This document shows, piece by piece, positions 57,801 through 64,000 of a stretch of 64,000 nucleotides of DNA. The notes below the pieces were generated by a model. The model worked only from the letters and a program-made list of their open reading frames with translations, had not been told where the DNA came from and ran no database searches. Positions within the stretch are counted from its first letter, which is position 1; every line of letters begins with the position of its first letter. Source of the DNA: Schistosoma mansoni (taxonomy: Eukaryota > Platyhelminthes > Trematoda > Strigeidida > Schistosomatidae). The stretch spans positions 63,222,939 through 63,286,938 of the forward strand of contig NC_031495.1 of assembly GCF_000237925.1 (NCBI RefSeq), given 5' to 3'. The translations under genes and the position numbers were made by a program.

Positions 57801-59176
57801 ATCGATGTTCCGTCTCACAACTAGAATTTAGTAAATATGAACAGATTCTGACCTTCAGTTATACAATGAAATTCTCAAATGGTAACTACCGACCTAGCCA
57901 TATTGTATCATTAGTAATAGATAACTGTAGAATCTTGCTTAAATACACACACATCAAACCAAGTTTTAATATACCTCACTTCAGTACAGTAAGAAACAGA
58001 TTTAAAGCGGATTTATCCAAATAAAATGATAGTATTGTAGTGAAGTGGATAGGGCATACATTGAGGAAATCACCAAACTGCATCACGAAGCAATCCCTAA
58101 CTTGGAATCCTGAAGGCGAGCGAAAAAGAGGAAGGCCAAAGAACACATTACGCTGGGAAATAGAAGCAGATATGAAAAGGATGAATGTTCACTGGAAAGA
58201 ATTGCCCAGGAGAGGGTTGGATGGAGAATACTAGTGTGCGGCCTATGCTCCTCGACGAGGGTAACAGGCGTAAGTAAGCAATTGTAGTGAACGAGAACAC
58301 TAGTGGGGGCAATCAAATGTATTTTAATACAACATTACAGAATATCTTGGTTAAATCTGAGATCTATACGGTAAACACTTCATTTCAAAATGTCCATTAA
58401 TTGCCTCAGACTTTGTTATTTCTTCGTTTGCATATCAATCACTCTCTGTTCTCGTTCTCTCCGATTTTCTCAACCTTCTGCTAAACATTTCACTTTTGAC
58501 TGGTGATATATACTACCTATATCTGTCGATATCAGTAGCACACACCGGAGTATCAATGACAGTAAAACAAACCAAACATAACATATTTTAGCGCATGCAG
58601 ACTCAACAGCTATATGTAAAAAGCATTGTATTGTCGAAATGTAACAGTATAATTATCCTATTGAATCAATTTTAAGAATCTTATCTATTTGCACTCAACA
58701 TTAATATGATTTATAAGTCATACCTACTTGAATTAAATTCATTACTGATTCGTCTAAATGTCAGTCTAGTTTTCAGTTTATTTATTTGAACACATAAATA
58801 TTGGTACAAAAGGGCACTGAATACATATGCGTCACTTGATTTGTGTGTGGGCTATGATACTTCCTAGGTGCCCAAACCGAAGCAGATGGTTTTCTTAGGG
58901 AGCCACACCCGGAGCCTTCGACCTAAAGATCTGATCCACAAGGCAGTGGCACAACGTTAGGAGATGCGGTAATATGGTAGCCGGTGACCAGCGATTGGTT
59001 CATACACAGTTTGTTTCTTCAAGATACTGGAGCCCATGCGCCCATGTGATAATCATTTTGTAATTCGTAAATTTAAATAAATGTCCAAATTTCTTTTCAA
59101 TATTTCAGATGATAGTTTTACTAAGAAACGAAATGAGATAAGCCAGTCAAGGTCAACTCATATTTTGAATTCTTAA
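39627..59176 (+). CDS. TTC29: Tetratricopeptide repeat protein 29 (TTC29), seven exons, start exon not found
   Basis: Exons: 39627-39823 (start uncertain), 41777-42282, 48137-48376, 50273-50358, 52122-52213, 55382-55773, 59109-59176. Joined they give about 526 codons, with every junction in phase. TTC29 is an axonemal TPR protein needed for sperm flagellum movement in mammals. Evidence by recall of human TTC29: [15 protein letters not shown] matches [28 protein letters not shown] followed by [15 protein letters not shown] matches EDVHNNLYALACYF and KWVRNHFYERCFKI; the central part aligns as TPR-like helix pairs; [14 protein letters not shown] matches YLLSWKESRGNI. The tail differs from human. 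No Met precedes the first exon, so at least one upstream exon is missing. Introns are 1.8-5.9 kb and full of repeats. Motile cilia and sperm in flukes make the role plausible. Confidence 0.9.
40455..40640 (-). repeat. Unclassified dispersed repeat, copy 2
   Basis: Inverted relative to 38445-38660, about 1.8 kb apart, on either side of the first visible TTC29 exon. Confidence 0.5.
41400..41680 (+). mobile_element. SINE-B copy, old
   Basis: GGTGGAGTTCAACAGTATCG, CGGCTTAGTGGTATAGAGG, GAGTTCGATCCCAG and AGGATGAAAGCACTG. Ends 100 bp before a TTC29 exon. Confidence 0.65.
41777..42282 (+). CDS. TTC29: TTC29 exon
   Basis: The acceptor is CATTTTAG|G and the donor ACAG|GTAATG, phase 2 in and phase 1 out. 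It holds the [10 protein letters not shown] and [14 protein letters not shown] blocks and a Ser-rich insert. The reading frame runs on into the intron up to 42509, but that extension is a LINE remnant. Confidence 0.9.
42320..42570 (-). mobile_element. LINE 3' tail, same family
   Basis: CAGTCAGCTACTAAATAGAA...GTATACACCTGCGCCACTGT; accounts for the open frame that runs past the TTC29 exon. Confidence 0.75.
42590..43060. mobile_element. SINE-B fold-back pair
   Basis: Minus arm 42590-42785 and plus arm 42785-43060, both tails outward (GGTTGAATTTATGAGTC at left, TTTCCATAATCCCTTATTCTG at right). Ribozymes decayed. Confidence 0.75.
43366..43788 (-). repeat. 3' LTR of the Gypsy-type element
   Basis: A 423-bp terminal repeat, same length and apparently same sequence as 45731-46153. 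It is also related to the solo LTR at 19822-20258. Confidence 0.9.
45731..46153 (-). repeat. 5' LTR of the Gypsy-type element
   Basis: A 423-bp terminal repeat followed on the minus strand by the putative primer-binding site and the gag frame. Confidence 0.9.
46159..47580. other. TTC29 intron, no repeat identified
   Basis: A 127-codon frame at 47209-47592 lacks Met-start context and domain. 46820-47120 has LTR-like features (TTATAATGC start, CACAACA end) but no matching flanks. Confidence 0.35.
47588..47692 (-). mobile_element. RTE-type LINE 5' UTR fragment
   Basis: TAGCGAGTTAGTTTTTCC, then GGGATGGGGTCGCTAACC and CCCGGGCTTGGGACCGG; same block as 26588-26706, less decayed. Confidence 0.7.
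47826..48070 (-). mobile_element. RTE-type LINE, 5'-truncated
   Basis: Starts TTACTTACTTACGCCTGTTATCC; ends just upstream of the TTC29 exon at 48137 and may crowd its branch-site region. Confidence 0.8.
48137..48376 (+). CDS. TTC29: TTC29 exon
   Basis: The acceptor is ACCTCTAG|GA and the donor AAAAAG|GTAAGT, phase 1 in and out. It encodes TPR-like helices ([34 protein letters not shown]). The upstream part of the open frame is a LINE fragment ending about 48070. Confidence 0.9.
48435..48652 (+). mobile_element. SINE-B copy
   Basis: GGTTAAGGGCTCTGGCTCG, GGGTTCGAATCTCG, CTGAGGAG, GACGAAGCGGCCGTCC. The core reads GAAG, so the ribozyme is doubtful. Confidence 0.85.
48653..48975. mobile_element. 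SINE-A fold-back copy, well kept
   Basis: Reversed 3' tail 48653-48790 (GTTTGGATCTTCCTATTG...CACAAGCATGGTAAGC) joined to a plus copy with box A GTGGCCGACTGGATAACG, box B GGTTCGAGCC and a hammerhead. In a TTC29 intron. Confidence 0.85.
48894..48938 (+). ncRNA. Hammerhead ribozyme in SINE-A, weakened stems
   Basis: CTGATGA and GAAA kept, cleavage GTC at 48930-48932, stem I ATCCGG/CTGGAT with one wobble; stem II and stem III are damaged. Confidence 0.65.
49093..49372 (-). mobile_element. LINE 3' tail, same family
   Basis: CAGTCAGTCAGCTCCAACGT...GATTCTGAGCCATGTCATAC; ORF end and tail in a TTC29 intron. Confidence 0.75.
49375..49455 (+). mobile_element. SINE-B fragment, old
   Basis: GAAGTCTCACACTAGAACG, GCTTTCTGGTTTTATATGGC: ribozyme 3' part and tail only. 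Confidence 0.5.
49659..49817. mobile_element. SINE-B fold-back pair, short
   Basis: A reversed tail GAAGGGGTTTTGTGGAG.. is joined to a plus arm GGGGAGTCCCACAATAGGACG...; flanked by TATAAAAT (49651-49658 and 49818-49825). Confidence 0.8.
49826..50194. mobile_element. SINE-B fold-back pair, long
   Basis: Minus arm to about 50070, then plus arm TGCGGGATCGTGGATGCGC...; flanked by TATAAAAT (49818-49825 and 50195-50202), shared with the neighbouring pair. The second insertion reused the same site. Confidence 0.8.
50273..50358 (+). CDS. TTC29: TTC29 exon
   Basis: The acceptor is GAATTATAG|CG and the donor CTTAAA|GTATGA, phase 1 in and 0 out. It encodes one TPR-like half, [20 protein letters not shown] then YEMALK. 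The position-5 A in the donor is weak. Confidence 0.8.
50490..50610 (-). mobile_element. SINE-C copy, diverged
   Basis: GGTTGGAGGTGGTCACTAGG at the left and GGAATTCGAACTTGCATCACC (reverse B box) match SINE-C in reverse. Confidence 0.55.
50742..51155 (-). mobile_element. RTE-type LINE, 5'-truncated
   Basis: A long minus-strand frame, [20 protein letters not shown] then [20 protein letters not shown], the last part of the RT ORF. In a TTC29 intron. Confidence 0.85.
51713..51825 (+). mobile_element. SINE-B copy, 5'-truncated
   Basis: GGATGCGCACTGCTGAGGAG, then CGAAACAGTCGTTCAATGC: core CTGAGGA and GAAA kept, stems damaged. Confidence 0.75.
51835..52070. mobile_element. SINE-A fold-back copy, well kept
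   Basis: A short reversed tail (ATTGTTTGAATCTTCCCATT...GGTCAGTCTC) runs straight into CAGTGGCCGAGTGG and a near-intact hammerhead. It ends 50 bp before a TTC29 exon. Confidence 0.85.
51978..52022 (+). ncRNA. Hammerhead ribozyme in SINE-A, near-intact
   Basis: ATCCAG/CTGGAT stem I, CTGACGA, GAAA, palindromic ACGCGCGT and GTC all kept; stem II closes by a G-T wobble. Confidence 0.8.
52122..52213 (+). CDS. TTC29: TTC29 exon
   Basis: The acceptor is TGTTTACAG|CTT and the donor GAAAA|GTAATT, phase 0 in and 2 out. It reads [20 protein letters not shown] then [10 protein letters not shown], a TPR helix pair matching human YLKKFVKIA and its surroundings. Confidence 0.85.
52545..52675 (+). repeat. 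Penelope-linked repeat with hammerhead-like motif
   Basis: CGAAGTTTGTGCTGATGATG, TCGTTCAGAAGGACGATG, AAAGCTCCACGACC: a well-kept copy of the motif. In a TTC29 intron. Confidence 0.6.
52740..52920 (-). mobile_element. SINE-C copy, diverged
   Basis: GGTGGTTGGAGGCTTTCAAT, GGATTCAAACCTGGATTACC and TTGAGAAACTCGGGCTGCC: reverse of tail, B box and head. Confidence 0.6.
53553..53875 (+). mobile_element. Solo LTR of a second LTR family
   Basis: 323 bp, TGTTG...TAACA, flanked by GATAG at 53548-53552 and 53876-53880. Inside are a TATA-like TATAAATACC and a GC-richer promoter-like body. It does not match the other LTR family. It lies in a TTC29 intron. Confidence 0.8.
54408..54725. mobile_element. SINE-A fold-back pair, old
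   Basis: Minus arm 54408-54480 (GGATAGTGGCTAGCG..GGAATCCAGG) and plus arm 54560-54725 (AGCTCGAGTCCCGGTGTG...), 3' ends outward. Confidence 0.55.
54850..55345. mobile_element. SINE-B fold-back pair
   Basis: A long minus arm 54850-55158 and plus arm 55158-55345, 3' tails outward; the right tail ends 40 bp before a TTC29 acceptor. Confidence 0.8.
55382..55773 (+). CDS. TTC29: TTC29 exon
   Basis: The acceptor is TATGTTAAG|T and the donor AACAT|GTAAGT, phase 2 in and 1 out. It holds the last TPR-like helices and the C-terminal signature [14 protein letters not shown]. The open frame continues past the donor but loses resemblance. Confidence 0.9.
55843..56806 (+). mobile_element. RTE-type LINE, 5'-truncated but with RT core
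   Basis: The longest 3' copy. It shows RT motifs [14 protein letters not shown] and [11 protein letters not shown] in different frames, then the usual C-terminal blocks and GTAACATGCGTAAGTAAGTAAG. Frameshifted, so inactive. It begins about 70 bp after a TTC29 exon. Confidence 0.85.
57143..57527 (+). mobile_element. LINE 3' end, best copy, with target duplication
   Basis: Reads [20 protein letters not shown] then [20 protein letters not shown] and [11 protein letters not shown] to a stop, then a 200-bp AT-rich tail ending GCTGACTGACT. Flanked by the 13-bp duplication GATTAATCAGTTA (57130-57142 and 57528-57540). 5'-truncated. Confidence 0.85.
58031..58566 (+). repeat. MITE-like element interrupted by a LINE
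   Basis: AGTATTGTAGTGAA, then the LINE 58045-58280, then ATTGTAGTGAACGAGAAC...ACACCGGAGTATC. Confidence 0.65.
58045..58280 (+). mobile_element. RTE-type LINE, 5'-truncated, nested in a MITE-like element
   Basis: GTGGATAGGGCATAC...GTAACAGGCGTAAGTAAGC, flanked by ATTGTAGTGAA (58034-58044 and 58281-58291). The target is the same repeat family as at 2.7 kb. Confidence 0.85.
58782..59045 (+). repeat. GC-richer repeat, truncated copy
   Basis: Matches the first half of 8205-8752 (TATTGGTACAAAAGGGCACTG ... TTGGTTCATACACAG), decayed; 60 bp before the last TTC29 exon. Confidence 0.65.
59109..59176 (+). CDS. TTC29: TTC29 terminal exon
   Basis: A pyrimidine tract ending CAATATTTCAG precedes AT, which completes the phase-1 codon of the previous exon. 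It reads 22 more codons ([20 protein letters not shown] then NS) to TAA at 59174-59176. It is too short to prove by similarity; phase, acceptor and stop support it. Confidence 0.65.
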
Positions 59177-59454
59177 TTAATCTGTTATTTTCATCATTTA
59201 ACTTTGTATTGTTCTTTTAAGAATTCCAGCAACAACAACAAAAAGAGAAGCAGAACAGAGCAGAACATATTACTTAGAACAAATGATTGATGTACTGAAC
59301 ATTTTTTTCTCTCCTTATTTAATTCGAAGAGATAGTTTTAAAAAAAAGTTTTTGTTTTAATATTCTTGTTAGTGTATGAAGACATTTTTAAACATTAAAC
59401 ATCATCAACGTAGAATCTGGTATGTATCTGTATTAATCCAAGATGACAAATAGT

Positions 59455-59755
59455 ATTAGCATAGTTGAAATCATGAGTCAATTGAAGCTAGATCACTATG
59501 GAAAACATGGAAGCACTGGACTGCCAACTCGTCCTATTGTGGGACTCCTCAGCAGCACGCATCCACGATCTCGCCTCGCGAGATTCGAACACAGGACCTA
59601 CCAGTCTCGCGCCAGAGCACTTAACCGATAGACCACTAAGCTGACACTCAAAGGTGTTAATGTCTAACTTCAACCAATCCACAAAGTTAAGCAACCGTTC
59701 ACCAATTGTCCTCAGTGAGTTGATATCTCACAACATACGTGGTTGAACTTCACAA
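59455..59755 (-). mobile_element. SINE-B copy
   Basis: TTGAAATCATGAGTCAATTG, CTCCTCAGCAGCACGCATCC, GATTCGAACACAGGACC (box B), ACCGATAGACCACTAAGC (box A); 280 bp past the TTC29 stop. Confidence 0.85.
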
Positions 59756-59894
59756 AGGTATTGAAATGAAAATACAAAAAAGTCAGAAACAAAGTCTTAC
59801 TAATGATAGTAGACAGAAGTACATTAAGAGGATATCGTTGTGTAGAAAACTTTGATTCTGTAAATAAGGAAATATCAAGTAATACGGAAACTGA

Positions 59895-60225
59895 CGACCT
59901 AAGAAAAGATAAATAATAAATGTATCTGCACCAAAGCTACTGATTCTGAGTTATTTTCTCTAACGTCTATAACCATTAATTGTAATTACCGCTCGAATCG
60001 TAATTATTTAGTGTATACCCACTAACATGGCTCAAATCGATAGTCATTAAGTCAATGAACTGACGCTACGTGTTAGCTTGAATATCAGTAACATTTTCCC
60101 AGCCTACTCTAACCCCAGCCAGCATTGAATATTCAGATAGGCGATGGTTGGTTATATTTATCTCTGCCAACTCAGTCGAATAAGATTTACAGACTACTCA
60201 ACATATTTTCTAATCATAGGAATCA
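59895..60225 (-). mobile_element. LINE 3' remnant, same family, old
   Basis: Diverged blocks (ACTAACATGGCTCAAATCG, CCTACTCTAACCCCAGCCAG) in the order seen at 57.1 kb reversed. Confidence 0.55.
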
Positions 60226-60259
60226 CACAGGAATCTCTGATAACAAGCATCACTTAAAA

Positions 60260-60765
60260 TTATCGGTATAGGGTTGTGGAGATTGTTGAGTTTTGAATGA
60301 GATAGATCAATGGTAGATCACTATTGAAAACCTGGAAGCACTGGACGGCTATTTCATCCTGGTATGTGACTCCTCAGCAGTGCACATCCACGATCCAGCT
60401 AAGTGTTTGTATCCATATGTACAGCTCTAGCGCGCGAGACCGAAATGTTTGTATCCATAAGATGAACTTCCGGGAGAACTGACATGATCACTCATGCAGA
60501 TTGTGTTAATAATAGGTTGAATGAACAAGCATACAACTGTGACAACATTAATTACACTATTGAAACATCGATAATAAGTATAATAATAAATATAATAAAA
60601 TAAAGTTACGAGGCGGGATCGTGGATACGTACTGCTGAGGAGTCCCACAATAGGAGGGAACAGCCGTCCAGTGCTTCCAGGTTTTCCATGGTTGTCTAGC
60701 TTCAATTGACTCATGATTTCAACTATGAAAAATACTGAAATATCCACAAAACCCCTTCTAATAAT
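60260..60765. mobile_element. SINE-B fold-back pair with a spacer
   Basis: Minus arm 60260-60400 and plus arm 60605-60765 (tails outward), separated by about 200 bp of AT-rich sequence. Confidence 0.7.
60629..60674 (+). ncRNA. Hammerhead motif in SINE-B, unit 1 of a tandem pair
   Basis: GTACTG, CTGAGGA, GTCC..GGAG, then GAAC in place of GAAA, CCGTC, CAGTGC. The core change likely kills cleavage. The expected cut site (after 60668) is 369 bp before that of unit 2. Confidence 0.6.
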
Positions 60766-61135
60766 AATCATATGCTCACTAGTGACTGACTTCAAGAGAT
60801 ATTTCCTGGAGTTCTAGTGAGAAGCAGTGACCAGTGGAATTCACCCACGTCTGTTGTGAGATATCAACTCACTGAGGACAATTGGTGAACGGTTGCTCAA
60901 CTCCGTGGATTGGTTGAAGTTAGACATTAACACTGCTGGATGCCGGTTCAGTGGTCTATCAGTTAAGTGCTCTGGCGCGAGACGGGATCGTGGGTGCGCA
61001 CTGCTGAGGAGTCCCACAAAAGGACGAAACGTCCGTCTAGTGCTTCCAGGTTTTCCACGGTGGTCTAGTTTTAATTGACTCATGATTTCAACTATGAAAA
61101 GTACTGAAATCTCCACAAAACCCCTTCTGACTATA
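60766..61135 (+). mobile_element. SINE-B full unit in tandem with the previous arm
   Basis: Full unit from AATCATATGCTCACTAGTGA to AAACCCCTTCTGAC. Head-to-tail with 60605-60765, so two ribozymes stand 369 bp apart. A deletion removes the B box. Confidence 0.85.
60998..61043 (+). ncRNA. Hammerhead ribozyme in SINE-B, unit 2 of a tandem pair
   Basis: GCACTG, CTGAGGA, GTCC/GGAC, GAAA, CGTCCGTC, TAGTGC. The core is complete; stem III has one mismatch and stem I one wobble. Expected cut after 61037. Confidence 0.75.
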
Positions 61136-61241
61136 AAATTACGAATTGAGAAATACATATACATATATATGTACGTATATACCTAGTTTCAAACAAACTA
61201 TGCTTTATGTATATAAAAAATAATGAAGGATATATTTTACA

Positions 61242-62117
61242 TTATAAGTCAATCTCAAAATCTTCACTTTTCAAAGGCCTTTTTAAAATATTCTCACTAT
61301 CTGTCATTAGCATATTAAAACCAAATGAGATAATGTCATCATTATCATCATCATTCTTATCCTTTTTATTATCATCCATTGAACATTGAATATTCTGTAC
61401 TGTATTATTGAATGGATCTATGGAAGACATTGACAAATCATTATTTGAAATACTGAATGAATTAGAAGATAAATGTTTACTCCATAAAGGTTTATTCATG
61501 TTTATATCAATATTAGTATTCAAAATTTGATTATCAGTAGTATTGATGGTAGTAATATTGTTATGAATGTCAACAGAATGATTTAATGCGGTCCATTTGA
61601 AACTTTTAGTTGTTGGAATCATGAACAAATCATCAACATCATCATTATTTTGAGTAACTGATACAGGGGAACACTTATTATTATTACCATCATCATCATG
61701 ATGGAATGTTCGTTTATAAGATGTGAGACTGTAACGTTGTCCGCTATTCTCCTGAGTGTATTTTTTCAAACGACTATCATCATTATTGCGATTATTATTA
61801 GTTATAAGTTGAGTTGAACTAAGTAGAGGTTCTAATTGAACCTTTTTATAAGTATTCGAAGGATCTTGTTTAAATCTATTCAGATAACCATTATCATCAT
61901 CAATATTGGCAGTATTATTATTATTTAAAGTAGACATTACTAATTTCTCAATTTGTAAATAATCAACACTAGGATTCTCTGGTATATTCATTGAAACAAT
62001 CAATTCAGGTGAGATAAATTTTGATAATGAACCATCATTTAAATGAGATTGATTAGGTTTAATAGAACTAGTAGAATAAAGTGAACAATCAACTAGATAG
62101 ATAACAACAATAGCATC
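61242..62117 (-). CDS. Terminal exon of an unrecognised Asn/Asp-rich protein
   Basis: The minus-strand acceptor is CTATTATTTTTAG|GAT at 62118. The exon stays open for 291 codons to TAA at 61242-61244. It starts with a folded-looking, hydrophobic stretch (DAIVVIYLVDCSLYSTSSIK), followed by SPELIVSMNIPENPSVDYLQ. The rest is low-complexity Asn, Asp and Ser, ending KRPLKSEDFEIDL. The start looks like the edge of an alpha/beta domain whose other exons lie right of 62117. I could not name the family. It converges on TTC29 with 2.1 kb between stop codons. Confidence 0.75.
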   Translation of the reverse strand, partial: DAIVVIYLVDCSLYSTSSIKPNQSHLNDGSLSKFISPELIVSMNIPENPSVDYLQIEKLVMSTLNNNNTANIDDDNGYLNRFKQDPSNTYKKVQLEPLLSSTQLITNNNRNNDDSRLKKYTQENSGQRYSLTSYKRTFHHDDDGNNNKCSPVSVTQNNDDVDDLFMIPTTKSFKWTALNHSVDIHNNITTINTTDNQILNTNIDINMNKPLWSKHLSSNSFSISNNDLSMSSIDPFNNTVQNIQCSMDDNKKDKNDDDNDDIISFGFNMLMTDSENILKRPLKSEDFEIDL

Positions 62118-62194
62118 CTAAAAATAATAGAAAAAAAGAGATATAAGATTAAGTCATGGATAAAGAATACTATCAATGTAAACAATCTAACAAC

Positions 62195-62460
62195 CATGTT
62201 GGGTATTGTAAGCAAAGATGAATGATAGCTACCAGTGGAATCCAGGATGGGCGTTTCGTCCTATCTGGGACTCGTCAGTTGGATGTATCTGCATAGGACG
62301 AAACGCGCGTCCTGGATTCCACTGATAGCCATCATCCATCTTTGCTTACAATACTTGTGACTGAAGCCAATATAGAGGTAATCCGCAAAGGATGCGCATA
62401 TATCAATAAGAGGCTGATCAATTGCATTAATGGGAAGATTCAAACTAACAATACATATAG
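62195..62460. mobile_element. SINE-A fold-back pair, clear inverted repeat
   Basis: The left arm TAAGCAAAGATGAATGATAG...CGTTTCGTCCTATCTGGG is the reverse of the right arm ATAGGACGAAACGCGCGTCC...CATCTTTGCTTAC. The arms meet at about 62293; the right arm continues to GGGAAGATTCAAACTAACAA. Confidence 0.8.
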
Positions 62461-63034
62461 GATATCATTGGGTTAAATGCATTGAATGAGAAAACAACTG
62501 ACAAATTTATTTTTGCCATATTTATCATAACAGAAAGGGTAAGAAGTTGGGATTACTAACCGAATACATAGACCGATTTTTAAGTAGATCTACTGGAGTT
62601 CACACCTATAACTCATTTGCTTATATATCAAGCTCTTTAATCAATCAGTCATAATTCGTAGAGAATCATCTTGCATTGTCTTTCTTTTATAAATAATTGA
62701 TGGAATTTCACCATCTATAATGATGATGATGGTGACTGCTAATTCATGGTTCTTTGAAGCTTGAAAATATCGATGTATCCATGAGTTACAGGGTAAGAAT
62801 TAAGCGTCTTGGGATTGAATTCAGTTGGTGAATAAGTTCACTGATGATACTTATCATGTTCATTTTTTCTGTGTTTTCTTCAGGCTAAATTTTACCAAAG
62901 ACAAAAATTCTTCTGTTGATCAGTCATTTTATCTTTTTATAACAGTTCAGTTAGAAGGGAATGAGTGTTTTAAATCACCCATGTCAGTAATTTCCATCAA
63001 TTGGACACATTGTATTGCACTAAATCGGGCCCCA
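62461..63034. other. No gene confirmed
   Basis: A possible plus-strand exon at 62882-63030 (acceptor TTTTCTTCAG, then LNFTKDKNSSVDQSFYLFIT) has no support beyond an open frame. 63570-64000 holds only a decayed Penelope-linked repeat near 63890. Confidence 0.3.
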
Positions 63035-63565
63035 AAATGCCCTGGTACGACCGAGAGTGGGGAGAGTCCTCTCTCCTTCTCCAAATGCTCTCACATGGCC
63101 ACGCGTATATAGATAGCCTCTGTCAGGGAAGTCCTACTCACTGACTTCTCACAGTGGCATCACTGTTGTTTACCAAATTGAGAGGACGAAAATCCAATGT
63201 ACGGCGCTTCAACCGGGTTGGTGGACACGGAATGTTCATCTAGAGGAGTTGGAAAACCCTGATTCCAAACCAATGGTGCACATGGACTGGCTCCAGTATC
63301 CTGACGAGGGAACAAATGGCGTATGAAACAATCGTTGGTTACCGGCTACCATGGGACTGCATCTCCTCACGATGCTCCTGCACTGCCTTGTGGATCACAC
63401 GTTTAGGTGAAAGGCGGCTCCGGGTGTGGCTTCCTAAGAAAACCACCTGTTTCGGTTCGGGCACCTGGGCAGTATCACAGCCCTCACACAAATCAAATGA
63501 GATTTCTATGGCGCATATGTATCCGGTTCCCCTTCCTACAAATATTTATGTGTTCAAATAATACA
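63035..63565 (-). repeat. GC-richer 0.55-kb repeat, fourth copy
   Basis: CCCTGGTACGACCGAGAGTGG ... AATATTTATGTGTTCAAATA. Minus strand keeps GYICAIEISFDLCEGCDT..HREEMQSHGSR-stop. Confidence 0.7.
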
Positions 63566-64000
63566 ATAATAATACTAAATCATTTCTCAACCAGTAGTAG
63601 GTACTTTGCTTATCGTCCAAAATGCGTTTAACAAAATTAATTGTAAAATCAACCTCTACAATACAATGATTGAAAGGAGTATTTGTTATTATCTATATAG
63701 TTCTTTGTAACAGTGAAGAGTTGAAGTTTCCGAGTAGTTTTTAGGTGTTCTGTTCTCTGGGTTAGGATAGGTGGTTTCATCGTGAAGTTTTAATATGGAA
63801 ACACTGGCAGAACAACAATTAACTCTCATATCAACAAGTTATGGATCACAAATATAAAAGAATTCTAACAAATCACAGGATTTCTTCTCAAATGTGCATA
63901 CTGATAATGTTGTCTAAAAGGACAACAGGTTTTAAATATACTTCAGTTATGTGAAAGCTAGTAAGTGATACTTCCCAGATGTCTAAACCAACGTAGACAG

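Noticed and set aside
62825-63112. Plus-strand frame with a good-looking acceptor at 62881
   Set aside because: It runs into the GC-richer repeat and has no donor or recognised domain.

Overview
The window looks like nuclear DNA of a blood fluke (genus Schistosoma). It is AT-rich. It carries many Sm-alpha-type tRNA-derived SINEs with a hammerhead ribozyme, 5'-truncated RTE-type LINEs ending in a GTAAGTAAGTAA tail, Penelope-like fragments and Gypsy-type LTR elements. The host genes have small exons in repeat-filled introns. I cannot fix the species. A 200-base assembly gap lies at 27064-27263. Family names rest on recall and reading by eye; no database search was possible.

Layout. 2347-6498 (+): the last two exons of an unrecognised gene. 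6.5-34 kb: no gene I can identify; the DNA is SINE, LINE, Penelope and MITE-like repeats with a solo LTR at 19822-20258. 34038-35037 (-): a compact three-exon gene for a 191-residue single-PDZ protein, NHERF-like, with a 36-nt GC-AG intron. 35.8-36.9 kb: the 5' part of an RTE LINE. 39627-59176 (+): seven exons of TTC29, a sperm and cilium axoneme TPR protein, to its stop codon. Every exon junction is in phase. Its introns hold a young Gypsy-type element (43366-46153), a solo LTR of another family (53553-53875), LINEs and SINEs. 61242-62117 (-): the terminal exon of an unrecognised gene that converges on TTC29.

The most interesting layer is the SINEs. I see three families (called SINE-A, -B and -C here), each with a tRNA-like head and an intact or nearly intact hammerhead core. 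SINE-A is the known Sm-alpha type. In SINE-B and SINE-C, stems I and III have changed on both strands so that pairing is kept, which is what selection on ribozyme structure predicts. Many SINE loci are fold-backs: two arms head to head, both 3' tails facing outward, sometimes inside a single target-site duplication. Others are head-to-tail multimers with ribozymes about one unit apart. A hammerhead-like motif also recurs next to Penelope-like coding remnants.

No tRNA or rRNA gene, CRISPR array or bacterial-type feature was seen.
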